A stretch of 64,000 nt of DNA from Cohnella lupini (GCF_003386205.1 NZ_QRDY01000019.1:1-64000); one strand, 5' to 3'; positions 1 to 8,465 are shown, counted from the first letter of the stretch. The notes: a model not told the origin generated them from the letters alone. Numbers and translations: made by a program.

Positions 1-43
1 AGACGACTTATATCCCAATTTTAGGGAGTAGAAGTCGTCTTTT
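1..43 (+). terminator. Rho-independent terminator of a gene left of the window
   Basis: Inverted repeat AGACGACTT/AAGTCGTCT with an inner CCC/GGG pair, followed directly by TTTTTC on the plus strand. It would end a rightward gene lying outside the window. Confidence 0.6.
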
Positions 44-155
44 TCTTCGCTCATCTTAAGGCTTAAATTAAAACAGTTAGTTCTTCAGTGGCCTCGTTTC
101 TCGGGTTGCTTTTTTGTATTCTCAGAGTGTGCTTATATCACGTATTAAAATCCCA

Positions 156-1031
156 CTACTTCGTTCTTGTCACAAATTCGTTAACAGCTTGCGTAAATGG
201 TTCGGTATGCTCAACATGCAGCATATGGCCGCTCTGCTCGAATACAACAAGATGGGATTCAGGAATTTTTTCCGCCATTTCATTGGACCACCGCGGCCCG
301 CAGTTGACGTCATATTCACCGACAAGAATGAGCGTTGGCGTGGTGATCGTGTGCAGGATATCTCGTACATCCCACTCATATGGCTGGCGGTTGGGGTCTC
401 CGAAGAAATCGAGATTAACCTTCCATTTGTCTACTTTATCCTTGACATTCCAATAGTTACCGAAGTATGCAGGCAATAAGCGGTGGAGAACAGCCAAGGC
501 CGATTCTTTGTCCCTCACGTTTTTTGAATCCATCATAGCTTGCTTCGCATCTTGAGCTTCCGCGTTATCAGGCCAACGTTGAGCAAAGTTCTCGATTTGC
601 TTAAACTGCTCCATATATAGATCCATGCTCATTGTTGGAGCACTGGATTGGAGAATCAGTCCGCTAAGTTCGTTCGGATAATCCAGAGCGTATTGAATGC
701 CAACGCCGCCGCCTTGAGCATGACCCAGGAAATAGTACTTTTGAGCTCCGATATGCTCGGCTACTTTATATGCGTAAAACGCATACCGAGGCATACTATA
801 GTTTCCGTCTGGAAGCATATCTGACTTACCTGTTCCTACAGGTTCTAAATACACCATAGTCATTGTTTTCTCCAGCTCTGACATCTGAAGATACTTCCAG
901 TGAAACCCAGGTCCTCCCGAGTGAACCAAACAAACTGGGCCGTTGCCAGCTACATGATAAACTTGACGCACACCTTCGATATAGACTTCATGTTCTCCAA
1001 CTGACAGCGGGTTATCATTAGATAGATTCAT
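156..1031 (-). CDS. alpha/beta hydrolase (proline iminopeptidase-like) lacking the nucleophile Ser
   Basis: Alpha/beta-hydrolase fold protein resembling proline iminopeptidases and related small-molecule hydrolases. The oxyanion HSGGPG motif lies near the N-terminus. The Asp (VGEYD) and His (EQSGHML) of the triad are present. At the nucleophile elbow, however, the reading is GHAQGG instead of GHSxGG: the codon at 717-719 is GCT (Ala). The protein is therefore expected to be catalytically dead, or to act by a non-serine route. I chose the ATG at 1031 (291 aa) because GCAGGA lies about 9 nt upstream. An ATG at 1076 would add 15 residues but has a poorly spaced GAGG. It stands alone, with the rfbD relic upstream. 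Fold confident, substrate unknown. Confidence 0.85.
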   Translation of the reverse strand: MNLSNDNPLSVGEHEVYIEGVRQVYHVAGNGPVCLVHSGGPGFHWKYLQMSELEKTMTMVYLEPVGTGKSDMLPDGNYSMPRYAFYAYKVAEHIGAQKYYFLGHAQGGGVGIQYALDYPNELSGLILQSSAPTMSMDLYMEQFKQIENFAQRWPDNAEAQDAKQAMMDSKNVRDKESALAVLHRLLPAYFGNYWNVKDKVDKWKVNLDFFGDPNRQPYEWDVRDILHTITTPTLILVGEYDVNCGPRWSNEMAEKIPESHLVVFEQSGHMLHVEHTEPFTQAVNEFVTRTK

Positions 1032-1065
1032 TATTAAATTCCTGCTTTCTTGGTTAAAATGCAAG

Positions 1066-1248
1066 TCACTTGCCATTAAGGCCGAACGACCTCAAAAATT
1101 CCTCTAATTCTTTACGCCATGGACGAAAGTCTTCAAATCCATTAGCAAGAATCGCTGTATGCACCATTGCCGAGTAGCGCGGACGAGGCGCAGGTCGTGG
1201 AAAGTCTTTCGTGGAACATGATCCCCGGTTTGCTTTGCCCATATACAA
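1066..1248 (-). pseudogene. rfbD: 3' remnant of dTDP-4-dehydrorhamnose reductase
   Basis: A 60-codon open frame whose last ~45 residues match the conserved C-terminus of RfbD/RmlD: an FPRPAPRPRYS block, then a Trp-Arg-x-x-Leu-Glu-x-Phe-Leu end. RfbD is normally about 280-300 aa and supplies dTDP-L-rhamnose. Only the last ~15% remains, and no NAD-binding half or other rhamnose gene is nearby. The first ~10 residues look unrelated, so the break lies near 1225. I read it as a deletion relic rather than a working gene. Confidence 0.6.
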
Positions 1249-1562
1249 ACACGCCGCAAAAACTTACTTATCGGAAGGTAGGTATAACAGCGATTATAAG
1301 AGTATAGCTACACACATTTAATATGTCAACCTTTCTAACATTAATGAATTTTAACTATTCAAGCTCACGTTTTCTGAAAAAATATTGTGGAAAACTTACG
1401 TTTTTTTCCACTACTTAAAGTATCCTTCCCTAAAGGAGAATCCCGCAAAAGTTATGAATATTACCTTATCCCCGAAACGTTAATACGGTGTTAGATGATG
1501 CCGGTGTTTTCTGAAATTCATGTAATTGTTATTAATATTGATCTTCCAATTAACTTGAATTT
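1249..1562. other. intergenic stretch, AT-rich
   Basis: No supportable gene. The one structure I see is a hairpin at 1387-1411 (GTGGAAAA/TTTTCCAC). On the minus strand a T-rich tract follows it after five bases. It may weakly terminate the small membrane-protein gene to its right. Confidence 0.4.
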
Positions 1563-1820
1563 CTATAATGTTATTAGAATAGCTGTAATCATTCCAATTA
1601 TTGATATCCATACAAAATAAGATTTAAAAATAGTTCTCACGAATGTATCCTGGTTTTTAGTTACTTCTAAATGGTTATGTTCTTTTAATTGAAGATCAGT
1701 TGTTGCACCTGACTCATCTACCATGTATCCCAGCATTCCCCGACCCTTAACAAAAAGAGTAACGATTAGGAGACCTAATGATCCTAAAAATAAATAATCT
1801 GATATTTGAGCTAAAGTCAT
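1563..1820 (-). CDS. small two-helix membrane protein, unknown
   Basis: An 85-residue protein that I do not recognise. It has hydrophobic helices at about residues 8-25 and 65-84, joined by a polar loop rich in Gln, Asn, Glu and His (KEHNHLEVTKNQD). The layout predicts a small integral membrane protein with both helices spanning. An AAGGGGAG ribosome site 7-8 nt before the ATG at 1820 supports the start. The ATG overlaps the end of the broken GNAT frame by one base. It is probably a real gene; no function can be assigned. Confidence 0.6.
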   Translation of the reverse strand: MTLAQISDYLFLGSLGLLIVTLFVKGRGMLGYMVDESGATTDLQLKEHNHLEVTKNQDTFVRTIFKSYFVWISIIGMITAILITL

Positions 1821-2287
1821 TAAATAACTCCCCTTAAAATAGTAATAGTTCCCATATAGACGGAAAAATTGTGTAAAACCACCCTAAAATCCGATTTGTG
1901 CAAGTCGTAAAATACTATGTCTTCGTAAATCCCAGACTTTAAAATATGTGTTGGGATAGTGTCTTTTAATTTCATCCCAACTTTACTCATTACTTTGTAA
2001 GATGCTGGATTTTTCGTCATCGCAGCGGCGTAAATGCGATTTAACTGCAACCCTACAAAGCCGAATTGCACTATGGTCTGGGCGGCTTCTGTTGCAAAGC
2101 CGTGCCCCCAAAATGGGTGTCCTATCCAGTAAGCCAATTCTGCTTCATTATCTGTTTTGGATACGCGCAAGCTCATGCAACCGATTAATAACTCGTCCAC
2201 TTTCCTGACAATTGCGAATGAAAATATTTCGCCTTTTTGAGCCGCTTTTAGGATGCGTTCAATCCATGTGCCATAAAGTAAGGACGA
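1820..2287 (-). pseudogene. GNAT acetyltransferase (RimJ/RimL type), N-terminally truncated
   Basis: The frame holds the C-terminal two thirds of a GNAT N-acetyltransferase: an AYWIGHPFWGHGFATEAA acetyl-CoA-binding segment (motif A) and a later N-x-x-S-x-x-V-M-x-K-x-G-M motif B. The N-terminal substrate-binding part is absent. Recognisable sequence starts right after the TAG that ends the DinB gene, in the same frame (reading SSLLYGTWIE...). The only in-frame start is a GTG at 2200 with no ribosome site. The C-terminus also runs about 20 residues past the usual end. A deletion has evidently fused a GNAT 3' part behind DinB. Confidence 0.7.
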
Positions 2288-2797
2288 CTAACTCAAGTAA
2301 CGATTTCGGATGACCCCCATGTGATGAAGCTCGTGTCCCGCGATGCCGTAAGCGAGGGCGCGCACCGTAATGCTTAAGTTGTTGGCTGTGCCCTTGCGGG
2401 ACCACGCCTCCGTCGGTAACCCACGCAGTAGTGTAATCGTCGATTGCCGTACGGCCCGGTAGTCTTCGGCCAATTGCGCGGTTGTCCAGCTTTCGAAAGG
2501 AGGTATGAACAACTCCTGGTCGTAACCGGGCAGAGGCGTCTGATCCCCTCTTGCAAATCGGAGCAGGCGGTAGGTCATGACGCGTTCACTGTCTGCGATG
2601 TGGCCCACGACTTCTTTCAGCGTCCATTTTCCTGCCGCATACCGATAGGCGCTCTGGCTTTCGGTCAACGATGCCAGCAGCTCGGTCATTTGCTTTTCCT
2701 GGGCGAGTAGAATATCGATGATGTTGCCTTCCGGCACCAACCGGATATACTCCCCGGCGTCCCCGGCGTATTCTACTTCTGAGGGTCTTTGGTTCAT
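2288..2797 (-). CDS. DinB family protein
   Basis: A 169-residue DinB/YfiT-like four-helix bundle. Proteins of this family carry a metal bound by three His; many are thiol (bacillithiol/mycothiol)-dependent transferases of unknown substrate. The first His is in the KEVVGHIADSERV stretch and the other two are in the HELHHM stretch close to the C-terminus. The length is normal. The ATG at 2797 is chosen because AAAGGTG lies 9 nt upstream; the TTG six bases earlier would be too close to that site. The stop is an amber codon followed in frame by a GNAT relic. It is monocistronic. Confidence 0.85.
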   Translation of the reverse strand: MNQRPSEVEYAGDAGEYIRLVPEGNIIDILLAQEKQMTELLASLTESQSAYRYAAGKWTLKEVVGHIADSERVMTYRLLRFARGDQTPLPGYDQELFIPPFESWTTAQLAEDYRAVRQSTITLLRGLPTEAWSRKGTANNLSITVRALAYGIAGHELHHMGVIRNRYLS

Positions 2798-2803
2798 GCG
2801 CAA

Positions 2804-3086
2804 TCACCTTTCAATGAAGATATAGAAAACTAAAATGCTCTTTCCAATGCTCTACCGCGATTTTTTTGCGAAATTCATAACTTAGGCATTTCTAATGAAT
2901 TCGCGAAAGAATAAAACTTTCCTTCTAACAATTGCGAGTAAGCAACACTTAGTTAGTTGGCCGCCACGTTATCCCGCCCGCCCGGATATCAAAGAAAGAT
3001 TCTTCTACTCTCTGCTGAACGATACTGTTTGTTCAGCGATAATCGACTGGACGACTTATCCCGTTAGAGGCGTTGGGTTTGAAGAC
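2804..3086. other. intergenic, nothing recognised
   Basis: About 280 bases between the DinB start and the terminator of the next gene. The plus strand is open for 96 codons (from 2895), but the translation resembles no family and has no ribosome site. I see no promoter or repeat that I can defend. Confidence 0.3.
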
Positions 3087-3128
3087 AAAAAAAGGCCGCG
3101 CTTCGTCCGAAGACAAGCGCAACCTCTT
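3087..3128 (-). terminator. terminator of the serine hydrolase gene
   Basis: On the minus strand a stem of about 12 bp (GGTTGCGCTT-GTC / GACGAAGCGCGGCC, TTCG loop, one bulge) is followed by seven T. It lies 28 bp after the stop of the serine hydrolase gene. Confidence 0.75.
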
Positions 3129-3155
3129 TGTGCGATCCTTCTATTCCACATCGAC

Positions 3156-4595
3156 CTATTGCAACGAACCCTTCAAATCGGGTAACAGGAGGAAATCCGA
3201 TAATCCGGGAATGACGCTTAGTTCGCGTTCGACGGCCACATTCAGGTTATTTCCCTCGAAGCGGAACGTCCACGTGTCCTTGAAGGGCATCTCGATCAGC
3301 CACGTCGTAACTTCGTACGTTTGATCGTCTGTCCATGCGCCGCCCGTTGCCACCCGGAGATCTCCTTCGCTCGTAGCAATGACGTTCTTTATCCATTCCC
3401 CGTTGCCGATCGTCAAAGAATGTTCGCCTAAGTGATCGCAGTAGCGGATTACCGCATTTTCGCTGACGAACGATACCGCGAGCGTTTCGATGCATGCCGG
3501 GTTGGATTCTATCGAGTAAGTCTGGCCGGACCATCGTTCGGCGGAGGATGGCGTTTCCGACTTGTTCGCTGGCGCATAAGCCAGTGACTTCAAGCGTTCG
3601 GTCAGCATGGATTGCTCGGCTTCGTCGATCGGAATAGCTTCCGGTTTCATTCCCGGCAAGAGATGCTCCCAAGCGAGATCCAGAACTTTGCCCATGTTGC
3701 CCAGCCCCGAGGTGATCGCGATGACCGCATCCTGCTCAGGAAGCACGACGCAATATTGCCCGAACGCCCCATCCCCTCTGTAACCGTGACGGCTTCTCCA
3801 GAATTGGTAACCGTACCCTTGCTCCCAATCGTTTTCGGGATCGACTCCGTTGGACACCTGTTTCGAAGTCGCTTCCTCTACCCACTCCTCCGACAGTATC
3901 CTTGCGCCGTCCCATATTCCGCGTTGCAGATACAACTGGCCCAGCTTGGCGACGTCCTCCGTTCTGGCGCTAATGCCGAAGCCTCCGACGTGAATCCCTT
4001 GCGGGGAAACGATCGTCGTCATGTCCGTCATGCGAAGCGGATCGAACAATCGCGGTTGAAGGAAGTCCAGAAGCTGCTCCCCGGTTGCCCGGTATAAGAT
4101 AACGGATAACATATACGTCGCGCCCGTGTTATATAGAAAATGAGTGCCCGGCGGGTGCTCGATCGGCATGCTTAAGAAGGTAACCGCCCAGTTCTCAGAA
4201 TCCCTCATAGGAGGCATCGTATCGGTCGCGTGTCCGGTCGACATCGATAACAAGTGACGAATTCGAAGCTCGCCCATATTGCTCGCGATCGCTTCCGTCG
4301 TTTCCTCGGGGAAGTACGAAATGACGAGGTCGTCCAAGGACAGCTTGCCTTCTTGCGCGGCTAAGCCGATAGCCGTCGAAGTAAAACTCTTGCTTAACGA
4401 AAACAACAGATGCGGCAGCTCCCGCTCGTACGGAGACCACCAGCCCTCCGCCACCGCTTGTCCGTGCCGTAACAAGATGAAGCTATGTAGACCCAACTTC
4501 TCTCGTTCGACGCCGTCGATGAAATCAAGAACCGATCGGGAAGCGACGCCCTGCTCCTCCGGTTTGCTTCTTGGCAACTTTAATTCTTTCCCCAT
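3156..4595 (-). CDS. serine hydrolase, class C beta-lactamase fold
   Basis: A 479-residue protein of the beta-lactamase class C / penicillin-binding-like esterase family (Pfam Beta-lactamase). The catalytic SxxK tetrad is S66-L-S-K69 (LFSLSKSFTS). The Tyr-containing second motif is in FLYNTGATY, and a Gly-rich third motif region (GYRGDGAFGQ) follows. No signal peptide is seen, so it is probably cytoplasmic. A C-terminal beta-rich domain (~residues 340-479) is typical of the longer members. The ribosome site AAAGGAGG is 8 nt before the ATG. Family members include esterases and D-aminopeptidases; resistance should not be assumed. Confidence 0.9.
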   Translation of the reverse strand: MGKELKLPRSKPEEQGVASRSVLDFIDGVEREKLGLHSFILLRHGQAVAEGWWSPYERELPHLLFSLSKSFTSTAIGLAAQEGKLSLDDLVISYFPEETTEAIASNMGELRIRHLLSMSTGHATDTMPPMRDSENWAVTFLSMPIEHPPGTHFLYNTGATYMLSVILYRATGEQLLDFLQPRLFDPLRMTDMTTIVSPQGIHVGGFGISARTEDVAKLGQLYLQRGIWDGARILSEEWVEEATSKQVSNGVDPENDWEQGYGYQFWRSRHGYRGDGAFGQYCVVLPEQDAVIAITSGLGNMGKVLDLAWEHLLPGMKPEAIPIDEAEQSMLTERLKSLAYAPANKSETPSSAERWSGQTYSIESNPACIETLAVSFVSENAVIRYCDHLGEHSLTIGNGEWIKNVIATSEGDLRVATGGAWTDDQTYEVTTWLIEMPFKDTWTFRFEGNNLNVAVERELSVIPGLSDFLLLPDLKGSLQ

Positions 4596-4717
4596 TCGTG
4601 CTGCCTCCTTTAGTGGAACTGGGATTATTATACCTTTTACTCAGGTCCGGAGATAGTCCGATTACGGATGACATGCAGCACGTATGACTATTCCATACTT
4701 GAAGTTAACCGGCTCTT

Positions 4718-5692
4718 TCAAAACTCTGGAACGTTCCGGATTCGCTTAGCTAATATACTCAATAACGCGATGGCTAATAGAGCAAAAATTACATTGCCCA
4801 TCCAAGCTACTTTGTCATTCGGCCATAAAATCCATGTCATGAAAAAGCCGCCCCATGCATAGGTAAGCAGAGCACCGGCAACTAACGCGAAATGGTGCCA
4901 TATTCCCCAATTCAGATGACTTGACCAACGGCTAATAAGCAACCATGAAACAATAAGAATAAAGACTCCCAATGTTACGCCTCCCCAATTTTCGGGTTTG
5001 GCAAAATACAGGCTAGATACCGCAAACGATCCAATACCAAGGTACAGCGGCTTTATTAGAGCACCTGGCTTATATGTAGCTCTATTTTTTCTCTTCAGAA
5101 GAAAGCCTGTCGTGATAAGCCCGACCACGATAAAGGCGGAACTCGTCAGTTGAACTGAAGATGCGATGAATTTTTCCTCAATATAGCTAAAGGAAAATAC
5201 GATAGCGCAACCGATCAGATATAAAATAGCGGTTATGAACAGACCTTTCTTACCTAACCAAGGAACCTTCCTTCTTGAAGGGGTAAACAATTCGATAATT
5301 GCTATAGGTACACCTATACTCCATATAGCATGGCCTCCAATATAAGCCAGGGAGTCATAGGCGTTGACTCCGACCAGAGGGATAGGAGCGATTTTTTTCG
5401 AGTCCATATCGAAGAATGAAGGATTAAAAAGGGATTGGTCAATAAGACAGGCTTCAATAACTCCATAGGCAGCACCAAGAATAAGCAGCGTCGGCCAGCC
5501 GCGGCCTGCTCGTCGAGTTACTTCCCTTATCAGTAAAGCGCCTCCGCCATACATAGGTAAAAGCAGTACCAAAGCTGCTGCCAAGTTCTGAATAGGGCTG
5601 GTACCAAGCAAAAATTCCCCTACCCATGGAGCAAGCAAAAGCAAACCAAACGCGGGAGCATATCGACGAATCGCGGATAAAAAATTAGGCAT
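4718..5692 (-). CDS. polytopic membrane protein, unknown
   Basis: A 324-residue integral membrane protein with about nine or ten hydrophobic segments. A conserved-looking cytoplasmic loop RRAGRGWPTLLILGAAYGVIEA follows the second segment. I do not recognise a transporter signature; it looks like one of the uncharacterised DUF-type membrane proteins of Bacillales. AAGGAGG lies 7 nt before the ATG at 5692 but only 1 nt before the ATG at 5698, so the second is the true start. It is separated by 122 bp from the serine hydrolase downstream, with no clear terminator between them. Confidence 0.75.
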   Translation of the reverse strand: MPNFLSAIRRYAPAFGLLLLAPWVGEFLLGTSPIQNLAAALVLLLPMYGGGALLIREVTRRAGRGWPTLLILGAAYGVIEACLIDQSLFNPSFFDMDSKKIAPIPLVGVNAYDSLAYIGGHAIWSIGVPIAIIELFTPSRRKVPWLGKKGLFITAILYLIGCAIVFSFSYIEEKFIASSVQLTSSAFIVVGLITTGFLLKRKNRATYKPGALIKPLYLGIGSFAVSSLYFAKPENWGGVTLGVFILIVSWLLISRWSSHLNWGIWHHFALVAGALLTYAWGGFFMTWILWPNDKVAWMGNVIFALLAIALLSILAKRIRNVPEF

Positions 5693-5698
5693 CTCCAT

Positions 5699-6067
5699 CC
5701 CTCCTTATCATTTTTACAACGACCTTTCTACAATCTATACTCCATTGTTGTCATAATTGGTACTGAAAGTAACGATAAATTTAGTTGCAACACTGCGCAA
5801 CCACAGGTTGCCATAAGATCCTTATATAATCGCCATTAGTTAAAAGGTATGACTTCCTCTAGGTTTGCCGTTAAAATGCGATTGAGCTTAAATTGCCTTT
5901 AATGCTCACCCATTTCTCATAATTCTAATCATTGCCGCCCTCTATTTGCTTAAATTGAACTTCCGAACTTTCACAATAACGAACTTTGCGGAAGCCCTCC
6001 CTTAAATATCAGCACTTCAAAGGCTAAGTGATTGATTCCGCCCTCATTCAAGACCTACCGTCGGTAA
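5699..6067. other. intergenic, nothing recognised
   Basis: About 370 bases with no supportable gene, upstream of the membrane protein and left of repeat copy A. I can discern no promoter with confidence. Confidence 0.3.
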
Positions 6068-6180
6068 TGGGATCAAGTTCTTGACATCGACCAGTGACAA
6101 GCACTTGATCCCATAAATGAAAAAGCCGCGAATTACGCGACTTTTAATGGGGCACCGTATTTGACTCCCGACATTAAAAG
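6068..6180. repeat. two-hairpin interspersed repeat, copy A
   Basis: About 100 bp, clearly related to 31248-31350 downstream of arsM. Each copy holds first an imperfect hairpin built on GATCAAGT...ACTTGATC, then ~10 bp later a short GC hairpin (AAAGCCGCG/CGCGACTTT). The second hairpin has A/T tails on both sides and could terminate transcription in either direction. Copy A is next to relics rather than an intact gene. Confidence 0.65.
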
Positions 6181-6210
6181 CCAACACCATTATAGGCGTT
6201 GGCTTTTATA
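6174..6210. terminator. bidirectional terminator hairpin
   Basis: AAAAGCCAAC...GTTGGCTTTT stem with an ATTATA loop and flanking CC/GG pairs, at 6176-6207. On the minus strand it follows the VOC gene at a distance. Confidence 0.55.
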
Positions 6211-6219
6211 TGGTCGTTG

Positions 6220-6400
6220 ATAAGCCGATTGAACATAATCATCCAGCCCGTTTGGCAAATGATGTTGCCGCTACGGTCGTAGGCTACGACTACGCTCACT
6301 TGCTCCTTAGAGATACCGCGGTTATGTTTCACTTCGCTTTTATTCTCGACCTTGCGTCCCGTTTGCGAGTCGAATATCTGTCCAGAGTCCGCATGTATTG
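6220..6400 (-). pseudogene. relic: IS1595-like transposase piece joined to an arsM 3' end
   Basis: The minus strand is open from 6437 to 6174 without a start codon. At about 6265-6330 it reads HNRGISKEQVSVVVAYDRSG, closely resembling the conserved RGISxEQVxVxxAxDRxG block of ISXO2/IS1595-family transposases. In a different frame, positions 6223-6245 are 23 bases identical to the arsM 3' end (31467-31489) and encode LDDYVQSA. Both are fragments. Together with repeat copy A this looks like scar tissue from insertion and duplication. The transposase call rests on one motif. Confidence 0.5.
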
Positions 6401-6459
6401 CTCGATAATTGCCGAAGAATCGTTCATCATCCCAATCCTATCCCGCTAATCCCAATTCA

Positions 6460-6861
6460 TTACAGCACCTGTGCAATCTCCCATACATGCCCGTCCGGAT
6501 CGGCAAAACAAGCCGTCCGCCGCCCCCAGGAACGCGTTATCGGTCCATTCAATAACTTAACGCCCCGCAATTCCAACTCGTCGCATACCCGGTCAACGTT
6601 TAGCACTTGGATCGTGAACTGAAACCGTGCGCCATTTCCGCCGCGACCAACCTGCGCCGGCTCAATCAAATTGCGGGCATTCGATTGATTTAACAGATTG
6701 ATACTGGTATTCCCATAATCGAACACCGCACAGCTTTCATCTTCATATATGATCGCAAGGTTGAAAGTCTCTTGGTAGAATATCTTCGACCGTTGCAAAT
6801 CTTCCACAAACAATGTGATTTCGGTAATTTTGTTCGCCCAGTCAGCTGTCGCCATCCACAT
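6460..6861 (-). CDS. VOC (glyoxalase/bleomycin-resistance fold) protein
   Basis: A 133-residue vicinal-oxygen-chelate protein made of two beta-alpha-beta-beta-beta modules. The N-terminal module begins ITLFVEDLQRSKIFYQETF. The second ends with the typical CFADPDGHVWEIAQ, where the His-x-Trp-Glu end supplies the metal-ligand Glu. Members include glyoxalases, dioxygenases and antibiotic-binding proteins; the substrate cannot be read from the sequence. Two ATGs (6861 and 6855) share a GGGG ribosome site; the upstream one is reported. Monocistronic. Confidence 0.85.
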   Translation of the reverse strand: MWMATADWANKITEITLFVEDLQRSKIFYQETFNLAIIYEDESCAVFDYGNTSINLLNQSNARNLIEPAQVGRGGNGARFQFTIQVLNVDRVCDELELRGVKLLNGPITRSWGRRTACFADPDGHVWEIAQVL

Positions 6862-6969
6862 TCGACCCCATTTGCATTTTTATACTAACCTAATTGATCA
6901 TATGAATTGTCTTTTCAGATGTCAAAGCTAATATGGAGGCTGTGCTCGTCGCTACGATCCTGTAATCCT

Positions 6970-7833
6970 ATGGTTGAGCTTCCTGTCTATCTATGGTTGA
7001 TCACCTTTGCTGGTGTCATTGGCATCGCGGCGATGACTTGCGTAGTGCTGTATCGAGGTGCAAGTAAAGCCGGTCTGAATCATAGGGGAATCGCTCTTTT
7101 CGTATTTATCGCGGCGGCCGTGCTCGGTAGTTGGTTCACCTTCAGTGCAATCTTTGCTGCCAACGGTGGCTACCAAGTCCAGACTGGTAAACATCAGTTG
7201 CCTTTGCTACCAGCGGCAGTCGTAGTCTTCCTAGGCGGCTTACTGGTTCTCACTCTTGTCCCCACGGTGAGGCGAACTTTGAAGGCACCCACGATGATCA
7301 GTAGCCTCATGTATCCGCATTGGTTCCGGGTCGTCGGCGTCGTATTCCTGACTGCGATGGCTCTGGGTTACTTACCTGCCGCTATCGCCATTCCCGCGGG
7401 GGTAGGCGATAGCGCAGTAAGCATCGCCGCGCCATTCGTCGTGCGGAAGCTCGCACGCGGTAAAGGTCGAAGTGCAGCATTGTGGTTCAATGCGCTTGGA
7501 ATCATCGATCTGGTCCTCGCGTTAGCACTCGGAGCCCTTGTCGCATTCGGGTTCTTCCCGGACACCACGCCGGCTCAGGCGATCACGGAAACCTCCAGTT
7601 TCTCTGGACAGAGGTTAAAATTCAAGACGTGCCCCCTTCTTTATCCCGTGGCAATCGGACAATATTCTTGTCATCCGACATTTATTGTCGAGGGACAAGA
7701 ACATACATCGCTACCCGTTGAAAATAGCGTAAAAAACTGCCGGCACGATCCGGCAGCTGGTGTTAAACTAACATGTCCCGTTAGTTCAAAAATGGAAGCC
7801 GCTCATAACTTCCGGCGCCGTAATTTCACTTGA
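6970..7833 (+). pseudogene. integral membrane protein with a foreign C-terminal tail
   Basis: From the ATG at 6970 the product has about six to seven hydrophobic helices until roughly residue 200 (near 7570). After that it becomes a polar, Cys- and His-containing tail unlike a membrane protein. The tail even runs through the terminator hairpin of the opposite gene (7731-7757). The helix-rich part resembles small integral membrane proteins common in Actinobacteria and has GC-rich codons (GTCGTCGGCGTC) unlike its neighbours, which hints at transfer. No good ribosome site is seen. I read it as a gene whose last helix was lost by frameshift or recombination near 7590. Confidence 0.5.
7731..7757 (-). 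terminator. terminator of the DHFR-like gene
   Basis: Minus-strand stem CTGCCGG/CCGGCAG with an ATCGTG loop followed by six T. It lies about 130 bp after the stop at 7884. Confidence 0.7.
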
Positions 7834-7883
7834 TTATAGTAAGTCCGAATGCATAACTCCTGAATCTCACTCCAGCGTCGCGG

Positions 7884-8444
7884 TCAGACGATCACGCGGT
7901 AGTGAAGATGAACGACGCCGCCTTGGAAGCGGCGCTCGTCAAGCAGCTCGAGCCTCATGCTGAGGTTGTCCGTCAATGCTCGCTTCCCTCCACCCAAGAC
8001 AATCGGATTAAGAAGCAGATGACACTCGTCGATCAGTCCCGCGCTCATCGCCTGCCCGGCAAGCTCGGCGCCGCCAATCGTAATGTCGGCCGCAGAAGAC
8101 TCCTTCAGCCTCCGGATCGCATCAAGATCGAATTCGCGCTCTATCCTGGTGCTGGCGCTTGACACTGCCTGAAGCGTCCGGGAATATACAATCTTCTCAG
8201 CCGCTCGCCAGGTCTGCGCGAATTCCTGCTTTATCTCCGGTTGATCGCCGCCGGCGTCAGCCGTCTCCCAGTACACCATGTTTTCGTAGAGTCGACGCCC
8301 GTATAGGTAGGTGCCGATCGGCCGTTGGAAGCCAGTCCAGAACGCATACGTCTCGTCATTGGATATCCCCCAATCGAAATTGCCGCGCTCGTCCTCAATG
8401 CACCCGTCCAAAGATATGTTATTAGCGTAGATCAGTTTAGCCAT
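7884..8444 (-). CDS. dihydrofolate reductase family protein (RibD C-terminal fold)
   Basis: A 186-residue protein of the DHFR/RibD-C superfamily: NNISLDGCIED near the N-terminus, a GTYLYGRRLYE nucleotide-binding region, ITIGGAELAGQAM, then LLNPIVLGGGKRAL. The family contains NADPH-dependent reductases. These Bacillales paralogues are not the housekeeping FolA, and the substrate is unknown. The ATG at 8444 has GGAGGG 10 nt upstream; a TTG at 8462 overlaps that site and is rejected. A second, broken family member follows 21 bp upstream and an intact third at 8884, so this is a small paralogue cluster. Confidence 0.85.
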   Translation of the reverse strand: MAKLIYANNISLDGCIEDERGNFDWGISNDETYAFWTGFQRPIGTYLYGRRLYENMVYWETADAGGDQPEIKQEFAQTWRAAEKIVYSRTLQAVSSASTRIEREFDLDAIRRLKESSAADITIGGAELAGQAMSAGLIDECHLLLNPIVLGGGKRALTDNLSMRLELLDERRFQGGVVHLHYRVIV

Positions 8445-8465
8445 TTCATTAACGCCCTCCAATTA

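Noticed and set aside
3156..4595. Serine hydrolase considered as a beta-lactamase
   Set aside because: No signal peptide, and the motifs fit the broad esterase/peptidase branch. A resistance label would be unsupported.
6210..6449. 79-codon plus-strand frame beside repeat copy A
   Set aside because: The better reading is the minus strand, which carries a transposase-type motif and an arsM-identical scar.
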